Notes: a model not told the origin generated them from the sequence alone. Positions 37,968-47,241 are shown, numbered from the stretch's first letter. The stretch is 64,000 nucleotides of DNA from an uncultured Cyclobacteriaceae bacterium (GCA_947492745.1 CANLOE010000001.1:1-64000), one strand, 5' to 3'. Numbers and translations are program-made.

Positions 37968-39320
37968 ATGAAAGACCAATCCGTAGAAAAAGTAAGTATC
38001 ATCGGTGCAGGGCTTGTCGGCACACTGATGGGCATCTATCTTGCCAAACAAGGTTATCAGGTATATTTATGTGAAAAAAGGGCCGATATCCGTATCATCG
38101 GTGAGGAAAAAGGGCGATCCATCAATCTGGCATTGAGCAATCGTGGGTGGAAAGCCCTGAAAGAAATAGGCCTGGAAGAAGCTGCGAAAAAACTGGTCAT
38201 ACCGATGAAAGCAAGGGTCATGCACAGTATCGATGGTCAGCTGACCTACCAGCCCTACGGCAAGGAAGGAGAGTATATCAACTCTATCTCTAGGGGGAAA
38301 TTAAACGAACTCTTATTGGACGAAGCCGAACGCCTCGGAGTAAAGTTGAACTTCGAATGGAAGTGCTTGGGAATCGATTACAACAACTCCATCATTACTG
38401 TAGAAGATGCGGGTGGACCGAAAGTCATCAAGACTGATCTCGTTATCGGCGCCGACGGTGCCTTCTCTCTGGTGAGGGGGGGCATGCAGCGTAGTTATCG
38501 GTTCAATTACTCACAACATTTTCTAGCGCACGGCTACAAGGAGCTGAAAATACCGCCCAAGGAAGACGGTGGTTTTTTTATCGATAAAAATGCCCTGCAC
38601 ATCTGGCCCAGAGAGAAGTTCATGTTCATCGCACTGCCGAACCTGGACGGTAGTTTTACCTGCACCCTGTTCCTTCCCTTCGAGGGAGGTCCACAATCCT
38701 TTGACGCACTCCAAACAGACCAAGCGGTCATGGATTTTTTCAAAACCACTTTCCCGGATATTATCCCTTTCATGCCCACGTTGCAAAAAGACTTTTGGCA
38801 AAACCCCACTTCTTCCTTAGTGACCATCTCCTGCTATCCATGGTGTAGGAACAGGACCGTACTCATCGGTGATGCTTCACATGCCATTGTACCTTTTTAT
38901 GGACAGGGGATGAACTCGGGCTTCGAAGACTGTAGCGTTTTCAATGAACTTATCGACCGATATGACCATGATTGGGACGCAATACTGGATGAGTTTCAGC
39001 GGGTCAGGAAGCCAGAAGCTGAGGCCATTTCCAGTCTGGCACTGCAAAACTTTATCGAAATGCGCGACCTTGTCGCGGATGAGTCTTTTCTGCTCAGAAA
39101 AAAGATAGAGGCACGACTACACCAATTATATCCTAGCCGATGGATTCCGCTGTACTCCATGGTAACTTTCAGAGAGGATATCAAGTACTCCGAGGCACTC
39201 AAAAGAGGTACTCATCAGAAATCAATCATGGACAAGGTCATGAAGACTCCCAATATACAAGAAATCTGGGAGAACTTGGATTTCGGGGCTATTGTTGACC
39301 AGTTGGATGTCCTTGATTAA
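37968..39320 (+). CDS. kmo: Kynurenine 3-monooxygenase
   Basis: 450 aa. N-terminal FAD Rossmann fold VSIIGAGLVGTLMGIYLA (GxGxxG at 13-18), DLVIGADGAFSLVR, and the second FAD motif VLIGDASHAIVPFYGQGM, then NSGFEDC. The C-terminal helical region is of KMO length. It hydroxylates L-kynurenine with NADPH and O2. With kynU and haoO it gives three successive steps toward quinolinate. The dioxygenase and formamidase that start the pathway are not in the window. Confidence 0.95.
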   Translation: MKDQSVEKVSIIGAGLVGTLMGIYLAKQGYQVYLCEKRADIRIIGEEKGRSINLALSNRGWKALKEIGLEEAAKKLVIPMKARVMHSIDGQLTYQPYGKEGEYINSISRGKLNELLLDEAERLGVKLNFEWKCLGIDYNNSIITVEDAGGPKVIKTDLVIGADGAFSLVRGGMQRSYRFNYSQHFLAHGYKELKIPPKEDGGFFIDKNALHIWPREKFMFIALPNLDGSFTCTLFLPFEGGPQSFDALQTDQAVMDFFKTTFPDIIPFMPTLQKDFWQNPTSSLVTISCYPWCRNRTVLIGDASHAIVPFYGQGMNSGFEDCSVFNELIDRYDHDWDAILDEFQRVRKPEAEAISSLALQNFIEMRDLVADESFLLRKKIEARLHQLYPSRWIPLYSMVTFREDIKYSEALKRGTHQKSIMDKVMKTPNIQEIWENLDFGAIVDQLDVLD

Positions 39321-39393
39321 GCGTAAGCCAAATCGTTCATCGGTCCTTCATCATAGCTTCGACCAAATCAGTAAAGCAGCAGTCTTTTTTGAA

Positions 39394-39491
39394 TTTAACC
39401 CAACTTGATCAATAGGATTTCGTGATGAGGGCATAAAGTACACTAAAGTCAGCGGCTAAGGTGAGGAGGCCTTTGTATCACTAAGGTGTAA
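39394..39491 (-). repeat. R4 element, outer half (interrupted by R1 copy 8)
   Basis: TTTAACCCAACTTGATCAAT then AGGATTTCGTGATGAGG. It matches 3220-3443 inverted; the other half is at 39651. Confidence 0.75.
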
Positions 39492-39650
39492 TACAAATTT
39501 AGGTTTTAAATGTCGTATAAGATTCCGCGGGTCATTTTGTTTCAATCAAGGCGAGAACCGCAGGAATAGCAGCGCTATCCCGAGGATTGTCAACGCAGAG
39601 TGAAGCAAAATGAACAGGAAGATAGGCGATAGTTGAAAGCTAAGTTTGTA
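39492..39650 (+). repeat. R1 palindromic element, copy 8, inside an R4 element
   Basis: 159 bp. The central hairpin is GGAATAGC-AGC-GCTATCCC, the same variant as copy 11 read on the other strand. Its junction TTTGTATAAAACCTG equals that of copy 6, although the R1 orientation relative to R4 is opposite. Confidence 0.9.
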
Positions 39651-39733
39651 TAAAACCTGCGCAGCGTAAAACCGCTGATCTCGAAGCAATTTATGCTCGT
39701 AATAGGAAGGCTATTGATCATTTTGAGTTTAAA
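39651..39733 (-). repeat. R4 element, second half
   Basis: AACCTGCGCAGCGTAAAACC then CAATTTATGCTCGTAATAGG, ending TTTTGAGTTTAAAC. It is nearly identical to the left half of the 3220 copy. Confidence 0.75.
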
Positions 39734-39814
39734 CCCTTATGATCTTACTCAAGATAAGATTTAGGTCTGAGATTTCTATTGGACCACTTATCACAAATTC
39801 TAAATTTCGCTATT

Positions 39815-39848
39815 AAAAAAGGCTGTACCCATTTGATACAGCCTTTTA
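39815..39848. terminator. Bidirectional hairpin terminator between kmo and the transglycosylase gene
   Basis: AAAAAAGGCTGTA, 8-nt loop, TACAGCCTTTT. It has A-tract before and T-tract after, so it can end transcripts from both sides; it is closest (125 bp) to the minus-strand gene. An R2-end trace (TTAACCTGGATCATGCATTG) follows at 39861. Confidence 0.75.
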
Positions 39849-39972
39849 TATTGAAGTGATTTAACCTGGATCATGCATTGGAAAAAAGCCTTCATCAAGA
39901 CACAAAAGCCAAAATTCTCGGGACCAAACAAAAAGCCCAGGCACTTCATGGATTTCCCAACATAGTGACCAT

Positions 39973-41451
39973 CTAGCCCACCAGCTGCTGATACTTCTCA
40001 AAGGTATCCAGGATATCACTGACATAATTGACGGTCTCCCTACCTCTACAATAGCCCCATTTTACTGAGGGGTCCTTGAAATACTTTGGCTTCGACTTCT
40101 TCAGTATGTACTGCTCCACATTATCGTTCCATATCAGTGGATCTCCTCCATACTTTTCTGCCAGCCGCTGCGCATCGAGCACATGGCCAAGGCCTACATT
40201 ATAAGAAGCCAGTACAAATTTTAGCCGCTCTTCTCTGTCCATAATGGTCCTGGACCATCTTCGGTCCAGAAATTTCAGGAACTTCGTGGCCGCTTTGATA
40301 TTCTGTTTTGGGTCGTAGAGGTTTTTGGCACCATAGCGTTTGCCCGTTTCGGGAATCAATTGCATTAATCCTACCGCACCGGCCCAAGATTCTTCTCTGG
40401 GTTTGAATCGGGACTCTTGATACATCTGAGCGGCCATAAGTCTCCAGTCCCACCCTAGGTCCTCTGCATTCTCTTTGATGATATCATCGTATTGGGAGAG
40501 CTTGGCACCACGCAGTGTGGAGTAGTCACTTTTAGCACGTCGTAGAGCGGCACGCGTATTCTTGAAGTATTTGTTATAGATGACCTGATAGGTAGATGCT
40601 TTCTTTTTCTCCTTGAACCAGCGATTGGCATAGGTCAGTAGGTCAGGAGCATTTTTCCTAACAGCCCAGGATATCTGCTGAGGGAAGCTCAAAGGGGTTT
40701 TCACATCAATATCCCTGTAGTAAGCCGCATTGACTTTCGCCATGTCTTCATCGGCTACGGTATAGTCGATATCACCCGCCAGGACCTTTTCGATCATGGA
40801 CTCGGTATCATTGTCCTCACTGTCCTCGACCACCACGATGTCACCACCGATTTCTTCGGAAAGATTATGCATGCGATGTACATAAGCGGAACTTTTCCGG
40901 ACATGTACTTCCTTACCTATCAAAGCAATCGGATTTCGGATCATTCTCTTTTCATACTCATGCGCCTTCAATTTCCTCCATCCGCGGGGTTTCCTTTGTA
41001 TCAGTACCTGACGCGTTGTGTAGTGGCTGTCTACAAAGGCGACTTTCTTCTTTCGGTCTTTGGTGATGGTCAGGCTGTGGGCGATGATATCCCCTTCTCC
41101 ATTGTTCAGCTTTCTAAAAGCACCATCGATACTGGGGGTAAGGATCAACTCCAGTTTTACTCCTAGGTCCTTTGCCATAAGCTTGAGCAGATCATATTCG
41201 TAGCCCATTAACTTACCTTTATAAATAAAAAAGCTCGTGGAACTATTGTCCATCAAAGCACGAAGCGTACCTCTTTTTTTGATTTCTTCCAAATCCATAT
41301 CCACAGCTGACTGTACCGCAGGTACACTGCCATAAAGTCGCTTTACATGGGTATCGTTTGAAGATGGCTTACAAGCTACAACCATTATCAGTATCGCTGC
41401 CAACCAATGTTTGGTATCAAAAAGGATTTTCATTATCTCATTCATAATCAA
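39973..41451 (-). CDS. MltF-like membrane-bound lytic murein transglycosylase
   Basis: 492 aa. A lipoprotein-type signal ends VVAC (Cys27). A periplasmic solute-binding-like module (SBP_bac_3, about 58-290: GTLRALMDNSSTSFFIYKGK..) precedes an SLT lysozyme-like domain (about 325-470) with catalytic Glu346 in AAQMYQESRF, then GAVGLMQLIPETG. MltF enzymes cleave the glycan strands of peptidoglycan, and the N-terminal module regulates activity by binding muropeptides. It is divergent from the secreted-protein gene at 42022. Confidence 0.92.
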   Translation of the reverse strand: MIMNEIMKILFDTKHWLAAILIMVVACKPSSNDTHVKRLYGSVPAVQSAVDMDLEEIKKRGTLRALMDNSSTSFFIYKGKLMGYEYDLLKLMAKDLGVKLELILTPSIDGAFRKLNNGEGDIIAHSLTITKDRKKKVAFVDSHYTTRQVLIQRKPRGWRKLKAHEYEKRMIRNPIALIGKEVHVRKSSAYVHRMHNLSEEIGGDIVVVEDSEDNDTESMIEKVLAGDIDYTVADEDMAKVNAAYYRDIDVKTPLSFPQQISWAVRKNAPDLLTYANRWFKEKKKASTYQVIYNKYFKNTRAALRRAKSDYSTLRGAKLSQYDDIIKENAEDLGWDWRLMAAQMYQESRFKPREESWAGAVGLMQLIPETGKRYGAKNLYDPKQNIKAATKFLKFLDRRWSRTIMDREERLKFVLASYNVGLGHVLDAQRLAEKYGGDPLIWNDNVEQYILKKSKPKYFKDPSVKWGYCRGRETVNYVSDILDTFEKYQQLVG

Positions 41452-41546
41452 CTATTTACCTTTTTTAATTGAAATCTATTAAACTAAGATTATCGGTTAA
41501 AATTTTAATCGTAAGCTGGTAAACACAGAAGCGTCAAAATAAGTGC

Positions 41547-41587
41547 CAAAGTTCAGGATTTTTTTTCTGCGGGAATCCTGAACTTTG
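41547..41587. repeat. Perfect 14-bp inverted repeat in a divergent intergenic region
   Basis: CAAAGTTCAGGATT pairs perfectly with AATCCTGAACTTTG across a 13-nt loop containing a T-run. It is 96 bp upstream of the transglycosylase start and 435 bp upstream of 42022. It could be an operator, or a leftover terminator of a lost gene. The rest of 41452-42021 is very AT-rich with no gene called. Confidence 0.6.
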
Positions 41588-41957
41588 CCTGAATCCTTGG
41601 AGAAATTTGGCATTTTTCCCATAATATTGAGGCTCAATACTTTGATTTTTCGCCAATAAAACCGATATTGCATTACCAAAAAAGAAATATCCTCTGTTCT
41701 CTTATAGCAGCACCTCTCCAAAGTTATTTCCAAATAAACTTCTGATTTCTTATATTAATAAATTGTTAACACAATTTTATTTCTCATATTTCCCATATGC
41801 CCATTATTGTTTTTCTGTCCATTCATTTTCAAAATGTTCGTTTGAAGGAGTAGTAAGACTCCAAATTTTCGAAAAATTCAATTATGACCGCATGTGATTG
41901 AAATATTACCAAATATCAGCGCTGACTTGTTTTTAGTAATAGATCCATAAAATCGTT

Positions 41958-41991
41958 TTTGCTTTTTTTTTTGCGAATAGCAGCAACTTTG
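41958..41991 (+). promoter_or_regulatory. Possible Bacteroidota promoter of the secreted-protein gene
   Basis: TTTG at 41958-41961 and CAACTTTG at 41984-41991 (consensus TAnnTTTG) with 22 bp between, slightly long. The second box is 30 bp before the ATG. T-rich DNA lies between. Confidence 0.35.
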
Positions 41992-42021
41992 CATCGTCAA
42001 TAAAAAAATCATTAGAAAACG

Positions 42022-42648
42022 ATGAAAACAACAAAGTTATTTATGGTAATGCTCCTAACGGTTGTGAGCAGTGCTACTTTCGCTAACACTACTATAAAAG
42101 GTGGTAACAAGAGTAATGCCGAAGGTACTTCCACTATGGAGGTAAATGCCATGAAAGGTCAGTCCAATCTTTATGTTTTATCCTATGTAGGGGACAGGTC
42201 TTCTAAGGTTACCATTGCTATTTATAATGAGGAAGATAATTTGATCATGAATGAGGTCATTCGTGACCACACAACATTTCATAGACCTTATAATTTCAGT
42301 GCGCTTCCCTATGGAACATACAAGCTGGAAGTAAAGGACGATCATGGTAAAAAGGTGAATACCATACATCATAAAGCTCCTATAGCTTTGAAAAAGACTT
42401 TTGTAGATGTCGATTATATGGGGGGTAGAGATAGAAAATTAGTGATGAAAATCGTCAACTGGAAAAAAGAAGTAATCAATATCAGGATTTTCGATCAGAA
42501 CAATCGCCTATTGCATGAAGAAAGTAATTCTTTCAAAGGAGCTTTCTGCAAGGTTTATGATGTAAAACAGACTTTCTCTAATAAGTTTACCTTTGAAATC
42601 AGTAATGAAGACGGTCTTATCCAAGAATTGGTCTGTTACCGTAAGTAA
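42022..42648 (+). CDS. Secreted hypothetical protein
   Basis: 208 aa. Clear signal peptide (MKTTKLFMVMLLTVVSSATFA) cleaved before about residue 22. The mature part is beta-rich with two similar units: KVTIAIYNEEDNLIMNEVIR (about 60-79) and KLVMKIVNWKKEVINIRIFD (about 137-156), followed by similar NNRLLHEES patterns. This suggests two repeated immunoglobulin-like modules. Many Bacteroidota have such short exported proteins (DUF3244-like), but I do not assign a family firmly. It is monocistronic with its own promoter-like region and strong terminator. Confidence 0.75.
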   Translation: MKTTKLFMVMLLTVVSSATFANTTIKGGNKSNAEGTSTMEVNAMKGQSNLYVLSYVGDRSSKVTIAIYNEEDNLIMNEVIRDHTTFHRPYNFSALPYGTYKLEVKDDHGKKVNTIHHKAPIALKKTFVDVDYMGGRDRKLVMKIVNWKKEVINIRIFDQNNRLLHEESNSFKGAFCKVYDVKQTFSNKFTFEISNEDGLIQELVCYRK

Positions 42649-42675
42649 ATAGATACGGAACATAAGGGTGTTAAA

Positions 42676-42722
42676 AAAATAGAAAGAGCCTGTTCACTTA
42701 TTGGACAGGCTCTTTCTATTTC
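42676..42722 (+). terminator. Rho-independent terminator of the secreted-protein gene
   Basis: AAATAGAAAGAGCCTGT, 11-nt loop, ACAGGCTCTTTCTATTT. The 17-bp stem is perfect and begins about 30 bp past the stop. Confidence 0.92.
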
Positions 42723-42892
42723 CATAGCGAAAATCAACTGTTTTTTGCCCTAGTAAAGCCATTTTTAGGTGGCATAGCCAAGGTTACGTCACAATTGATT
42801 AAGTCCGAATCATGCTGTTAGTTCAAATGTCATTGATTTCTATAGGTGTTATCGAACCTTCGAGCGAACCTTCTTTGAGGAATAATCTCTAA

Positions 42893-43051
42893 TACAAACT
42901 TAGCTTTCAAATATCGCATATCTTCCTGTTCATTTTGCTTCACTCTGCGTTGACAATCCTCGGGATAGCGCTGCTATCCCTGCGGTTCTCGCCTTGATTG
43001 AAACAAAATGACCCGCGGAATCTTATACGACATTTAAAACCTAAATTTGTA
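42893..43051 (-). repeat. R1 palindromic element, copy 9
   Basis: 159 bp, central GGGATAGCGCTGCTATCCC. It lies directly beside the decayed phosphotriesterase-like gene. Confidence 0.9.
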
Positions 43052-43074
43052 TAATTTCTATCGAGAGGGCTTTT

Positions 43075-43996
43075 GCAGGATTTACACTCATCAATAATCT
43101 AAACTCCTCCTCCTCGAAGCCATGTGACTTCAGTGCAGGATAGAGCCTTTTGAAAATCGCTGTATAAGGCTATGATAGCTTGCTTCTCTTTCTGAGGGTC
43201 ATACCAGCCGGCATCGTGCGAAATCAACACTCTATTCAAAATCCCGTTCTTTTTTGCGAACAGCAATTTCTCTAGGTGCTTTTACAACTCCCAGCCCAAG
43301 CCATCAAGACTTATCCAACATCCCATCTCGGCAGTTTTTAGATAGTTATCACTGTTCTCTTCCTCCTAAGCGTGTACCCAGATAAAAGCCCGGGGAGAAA
43401 ACCCCCTTCAAGAATCTTCAACTGTGGCCATAAACCGGTGGCCTTCCCTGTATGCGATGGTCGGGCCTGTCTTCAAATAAGTGAGTGCCGCTGCTCTTAC
43501 CAATTTTTGATGGATTGTATCCAAAGGGTCCGTGTTATCCAAACCCATCTTGATAAATCCGAGCTTGATGGAAGTTCCATCAATACCATTTTTGTATTCA
43601 TCTATCCACCTATCGGCGAGGTCTTCTGCTGCCATTTCCTTGGCATAGCGCGGAATGAACTTATTGTTTCGTACTCCATAGAGAAGCGTATTCGTAATCA
43701 TATCGATACCCGAAGCCTTCGCGATTTTTTGAAGAAGCAATACATCTCTTCCTAAATAATTGGGTGTGGCATCAACAAAATAATCCACATTGAATTCTTT
43801 AAGTTCTTTAAAATAAGGCATGATTTCTTTCATTATCGCATCATGGCCCCACGTACTCTGCTGTAGACTATCCGCTTATAAAATCGACCAATGTGTGTTC
43901 ATGCGATAACCATAGTTTATCCAAGGCGGGTTCTTGCGCGCCGTCAATACCTTGGATAAACGGCCCTTTTTCTGAAGGACCACATCCATAGTTCAT
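43075..43996 (-). pseudogene. Phosphotriesterase-like amidohydrolase, decayed
   Basis: From ATG 43996 one frame reads GPFIQGIDGAQEP and LWLSHEHTLVDFIS (metal-binding HxH). A frameshift then leads to the intact stretch 43833-43408 (YFKELKEFNVDYFVDATPNY, LGRDVLLLQKIAKASGIDMI, GTSIKLGFIK). After the stop at 43408 homology resumes with FSPRAFIWVHA, then GCWISLDGLGWEL and NGILNRVLISHDAGWY, interrupted by stops. These are phosphotriesterase-family motifs in the right order. No signal peptide remains. At least one frameshift and two stops make it inactive. Confidence 0.8.
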
Positions 43997-44083
43997 TATG
44001 GCAAAAATACATCATATCACTTGGACAGCTTTGTTCATGGTTTTGTATAGTGTTATGAAATGCATCTTCTATTTCTACTTCTA

Positions 44084-44340
44084 AGGGACTGTCCCTAAAT
44101 GTATCCTTTATTTTCAGATGAATGGCATTGATTTTTAATGGTCATTTGAAATTTGAAGGTGTATCATTTATCTCAAAGTGAGAACTTTCCCTATCATGCT
44201 CATTGCTGTACGTAATCTTTTGACGCATAAATCGTTACCCCCCTCCGATAACACTGATATACTTTTCCACGTGACCGGCCCTTTCTGCACTCAAAACAAG
44301 CGGCAAGAATAATTCTATTATAATTTCAAGACAGTCTCTA
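44084..44340 (+). repeat. R6 element, diverged copy
   Basis: Left end AGGGACTGTCCCTAAATGTA, right end TTTCAAGACAGTCTCT, an inverted pair matching the R6 ends AGAGACTGTTTT/AAAACAGTCTCT. The inside has ATCATGCTCATTG and GTGACCGGCCC blocks as in other R6 copies. Confidence 0.65.
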
Positions 44341-44361
44341 ATATATAAGTTGATAGGCTTA

Positions 44362-44519
44362 TACAAATTTGGGTTTCAACTGTCGTGTAAGATTACACGG
44401 GTCATTTTTTTTCAATCAAGGCGATAACCGCAGGGAGAGCAGCGCTATCCCGAGGATTGTCCACGCAGAGTGAAGTAAAATGAACAGGAAGATAGGCGAT
44501 TTTAAAAGCTAAGTTGGTA
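44362..44519 (+). repeat. R1 palindromic element, copy 10
   Basis: 158 bp, more diverged, with right end AAGTTGGTA. Central hairpin GAGAGC-AGC-GCTATC, stem partly broken. Confidence 0.85.
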
Positions 44520-44540
44520 TAAAATATAATTTGATAGACT

Positions 44541-44687
44541 TAGAGACTGTTTTAAAATGTATCTTTTTCTTTCTTATGTACTTCTTGATTTTGTTGAAAT
44601 TTCCGCTAGCTAGCGCGACAGACTATCTTTGTCAATGGCTCACGCGGCAGACCGGCCCTTCACTAATAATGCCCTCGGGGCATTATT
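44541..44687 (+). repeat. R6 element, left end and body, joined to R2
   Basis: It begins TAGAGACTGTTTTAAAATGT, giving the uninterrupted R6 left end. The body has GAAATTTCCGCTAGCTAGCG, CTCACGCGGCAGACCGGCCC and ATGCCCTCGGGGCAT. It runs straight into an R2 element; its own right end is lost. Confidence 0.75.
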
Positions 44688-44888
44688 TTAACCCGGATCA
44701 TGTATTGAAAAATCTACTGCGAATCTAAATAGCTGCAAACCGGTCGGTGCACTACATTTTTTGGATTCACCATAGCGGTGCTATACTACAATAAAACTTC
44801 CTGATTTATTGACATGTAAACCCTCGTTACGAAGTTCCAACGCATGGTACGGGTTAAAATCAGTAGTACAGCTAAGTATATAAGTCTG
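44688..44888 (+). repeat. R2 element with TTAAAATCAGTAG tail
   Basis: TTAACCCGGATCATGTATTG to CGCATGGTACGGGTTAAA. It is followed by TCAGTAGTACAGCTAAGTAT, the same extension as at 8858. Confidence 0.8.
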
Positions 44889-45086
44889 TCATTTGAAATC
44901 ATTTCTACGCTTATTCAACTATCAAATACTTCAAAACCCATCACTAACATCTTATTGGTCTTGCCCATAGCAGATACTATGTCTCCTATTCATTGCTTAT
45001 ATTGTACTTTGACCCTTGATGGCAAAATCCCAATGGCAGATCTCGGCCTTGGGAATATTTTCGGACATAACCCTATCTTATAGATA

Positions 45087-46742
45087 ATGATACGAACTCT
45101 ATTTTGTTCTTTTTTGATGTTACTCTCCCTGCGCCTCCAAGCCTCAGTGGGCAATGAGTCCGATTCTCTACTGACAGTACTGGACAAGGTGATGGAGGAA
45201 CAGGCATCCTATACGCTTGTCAAAGAAAAAAGAATCGATGCTTTGAAGAGTGCATTGAAAACAACGGAAACCCCCGAGGCCCGATATGCGCTTATTGAGG
45301 ACCTTATCTCAGAATACAAGAACTACAGGCTGGACTCAACGCTGAAATACGTGGAGGATAATTTACAGATTACTGCCAAATTGAAAAATCCCGGTCTTAC
45401 GATTGCGGCCAATTTCAATGCCATCTATCTACTGGGGATGTCAGGTAGGTATATCGACGCGCTGAGTCATCTCGAAAAACTTGACAAGACCGCTATCACA
45501 AGAAAAAATGTCGTCGAATACTATACGATATGTTATAATCTGTACGATCGTCTGAAAACAGAGAGCTACTCTAGCGAATTGAAAAAGCACTATAGTGAAT
45601 TATCCATAAAATACCGTGACTCTCTGATGGCCTCCATTCCGGAGCAATCCATGCAATACTTGGCTTTGGAAGAGTTGGCATTTATTCACAATGCCAAATT
45701 GGAAGAAAGCCTTGAAATCAATACCTTGAGAATAAACAAAAGCTCTCCGAGCAATGTGGACTATGCATTGATTTCATTTTATAGAGCGCAGATTTTTTCA
45801 AAAATGGGCGAAATGGAGATGGCGAAGAAGTTCTATAGCTTATCAGCCATAGCGGATATCAAGAATACCAATAAGAATTCTGCCTCACTGCTAGAGCTAT
45901 CACAACTCTTGTACCGAGAAAAAAAGCTGAAGTCAGCATCGAAATATATCAATTTTGCTATGAAAGAGGCTATTTTTTATAATTCCAAGTACCGCTCTTT
46001 CTATTTGTCTTCTGTGCTGCCCTTGATCAATGATGCTTACCAAACTGAGATAAGCAAGCAAAATCACCACCTCAAGGTATACAGCTACACCGTCACAGCG
46101 CTGACAACCCTGTTTTTGGCCGCTATAGCTTATATCTACCTCCAGCTCAAAAGGTTGACCGAGGCACGAAATGCATTGAAGACTACGAATGAGCGACTAC
46201 ATACCTTAAATGGACAACTCAATAACTCCAATGACAGACTCAATAATACCATACTCCAATTGCAGGAAGCAAACCATGTCAAAGAAGAGTATATCGGTAA
46301 TTTCTTGAGGATATGTTCCAATTATATCGATAAACTGAACCTTTATCGCAAAAAGGTAAAGAACGATATCACCAATAAACGGGTGGGCGAATTATTGGAA
46401 TTCTCTAAGTCGAATGCCTTCATTGAAAGTGAAATCGCCGAATTCTATCGTTATTTTGATAGTGCTTTTCTAAGTATCTATCCTGATTTTGTAAAAGAGT
46501 TCAATGACCTCTTACATACCGAAGAGCATATCGAACCTAAGAAAGGAGAACTGCTCACTACGGAACTGCGAATTTTTGCTTTGATACGATTGGGTATCAA
46601 TGATAGTTCCAAAATCGCGGAGCTCTTACGCTATTCGGTAAATACGATTTACAACTACCGTGCGAAGGTCAAAAACAAGGCCAAGAACAATAGAGAACTG
46701 TTCGAAGCCCATGTTCTGACCATTGGGACGCACGTAAATTGA
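45087..46742 (+). CDS. DUF6377-type TPR transcriptional regulator, membrane-bound
   Basis: 551 aa. N-terminal signal-like segment (LFCSFLMLLSLRLQA), a periplasmic TPR-like helical region (about 40-315), one TM helix (about 332-352), a coiled coil (about 355-400) and a C-terminal cytoplasmic domain with an HTH-like end: TELRIFALIRLGINDSSKIA, then ELLRYSVNTIYNYRAKVKNK. This layout is that of the DUF6377 family, often beside polysaccharide-utilisation genes. It probably senses a saccharide outside and controls the GH86 and GH43 genes downstream; this link is inferred from position. Confidence 0.85.
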   Translation: MIRTLFCSFLMLLSLRLQASVGNESDSLLTVLDKVMEEQASYTLVKEKRIDALKSALKTTETPEARYALIEDLISEYKNYRLDSTLKYVEDNLQITAKLKNPGLTIAANFNAIYLLGMSGRYIDALSHLEKLDKTAITRKNVVEYYTICYNLYDRLKTESYSSELKKHYSELSIKYRDSLMASIPEQSMQYLALEELAFIHNAKLEESLEINTLRINKSSPSNVDYALISFYRAQIFSKMGEMEMAKKFYSLSAIADIKNTNKNSASLLELSQLLYREKKLKSASKYINFAMKEAIFYNSKYRSFYLSSVLPLINDAYQTEISKQNHHLKVYSYTVTALTTLFLAAIAYIYLQLKRLTEARNALKTTNERLHTLNGQLNNSNDRLNNTILQLQEANHVKEEYIGNFLRICSNYIDKLNLYRKKVKNDITNKRVGELLEFSKSNAFIESEIAEFYRYFDSAFLSIYPDFVKEFNDLLHTEEHIEPKKGELLTTELRIFALIRLGINDSSKIAELLRYSVNTIYNYRAKVKNKAKNNRELFEAHVLTIGTHVN

Positions 46743-46814
46743 ACCCAACTAAAGGGGTGTCCTACCGCTTGTTCAAAAGTTCAAAACTACCCTGGCAAAA
46801 CAAAAAGCTTGTTA

Positions 46815-46973
46815 TACAAACTTAGCTTTCAAATATCGCATATCTTCCTGTTCATTTTGCTTCACTCTGCGTTGACAACCCTCGGGATAGCGCTGCTATT
46901 CCTGCGGTTCTCGCCTTGATTGAAACAAAATGACCAGCGGAATCTTATACGACATTTAAAACCTAAATTTGTA
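46815..46973 (-). repeat. R1 palindromic element, copy 11
   Basis: 159 bp, central GGGATAGCGCTGCTATTCC (stem keeps a G-U pair if transcribed from this strand). Confidence 0.9.
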
Positions 46974-47068
46974 TTAGAGGTACTGCCACATAGCTCGGGT
47001 AGAAGGAGTACTTTGCCCAGTTAATGTCAAGATTCGCCTTCGAATTTCTATTTCATGTGTATATTGCT

Positions 47069-47241
47069 TTATCCCAAAATAATCAATAGAGGACCTATTC
47101 CGAGCATAAATAGCTTCATATCGGAAGCTTTGCCCATCTGTCTTCATTCACCATAGCGGTGCTATGCCGAACGAATCCAAATGGTCGGTATTTAGCTATT
47201 TATACGCTCATCACGATTTCTATCCATCAATTTGGGTTTAT
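47069..47241 (-). repeat. R3 element, inverted copy
   Basis: TTATCCCAAAATAATCAATA to CATCAATTTGGGTTTA; central ACCATAGCGGTGCTATG. It matches 7045-7220 across its length. From 47242 to 47681 I see no repeat and no gene; this is the leader of the GH86 gene. Confidence 0.85.

Noticed and set aside
41497-41733. Minus-strand 78-codon frame ending SVFTSLRLKF
   Set aside because: The ending resembles outer-membrane proteins, but the frame contains the 14-bp palindrome, lacks a signal peptide and has no other support; at most a remnant.
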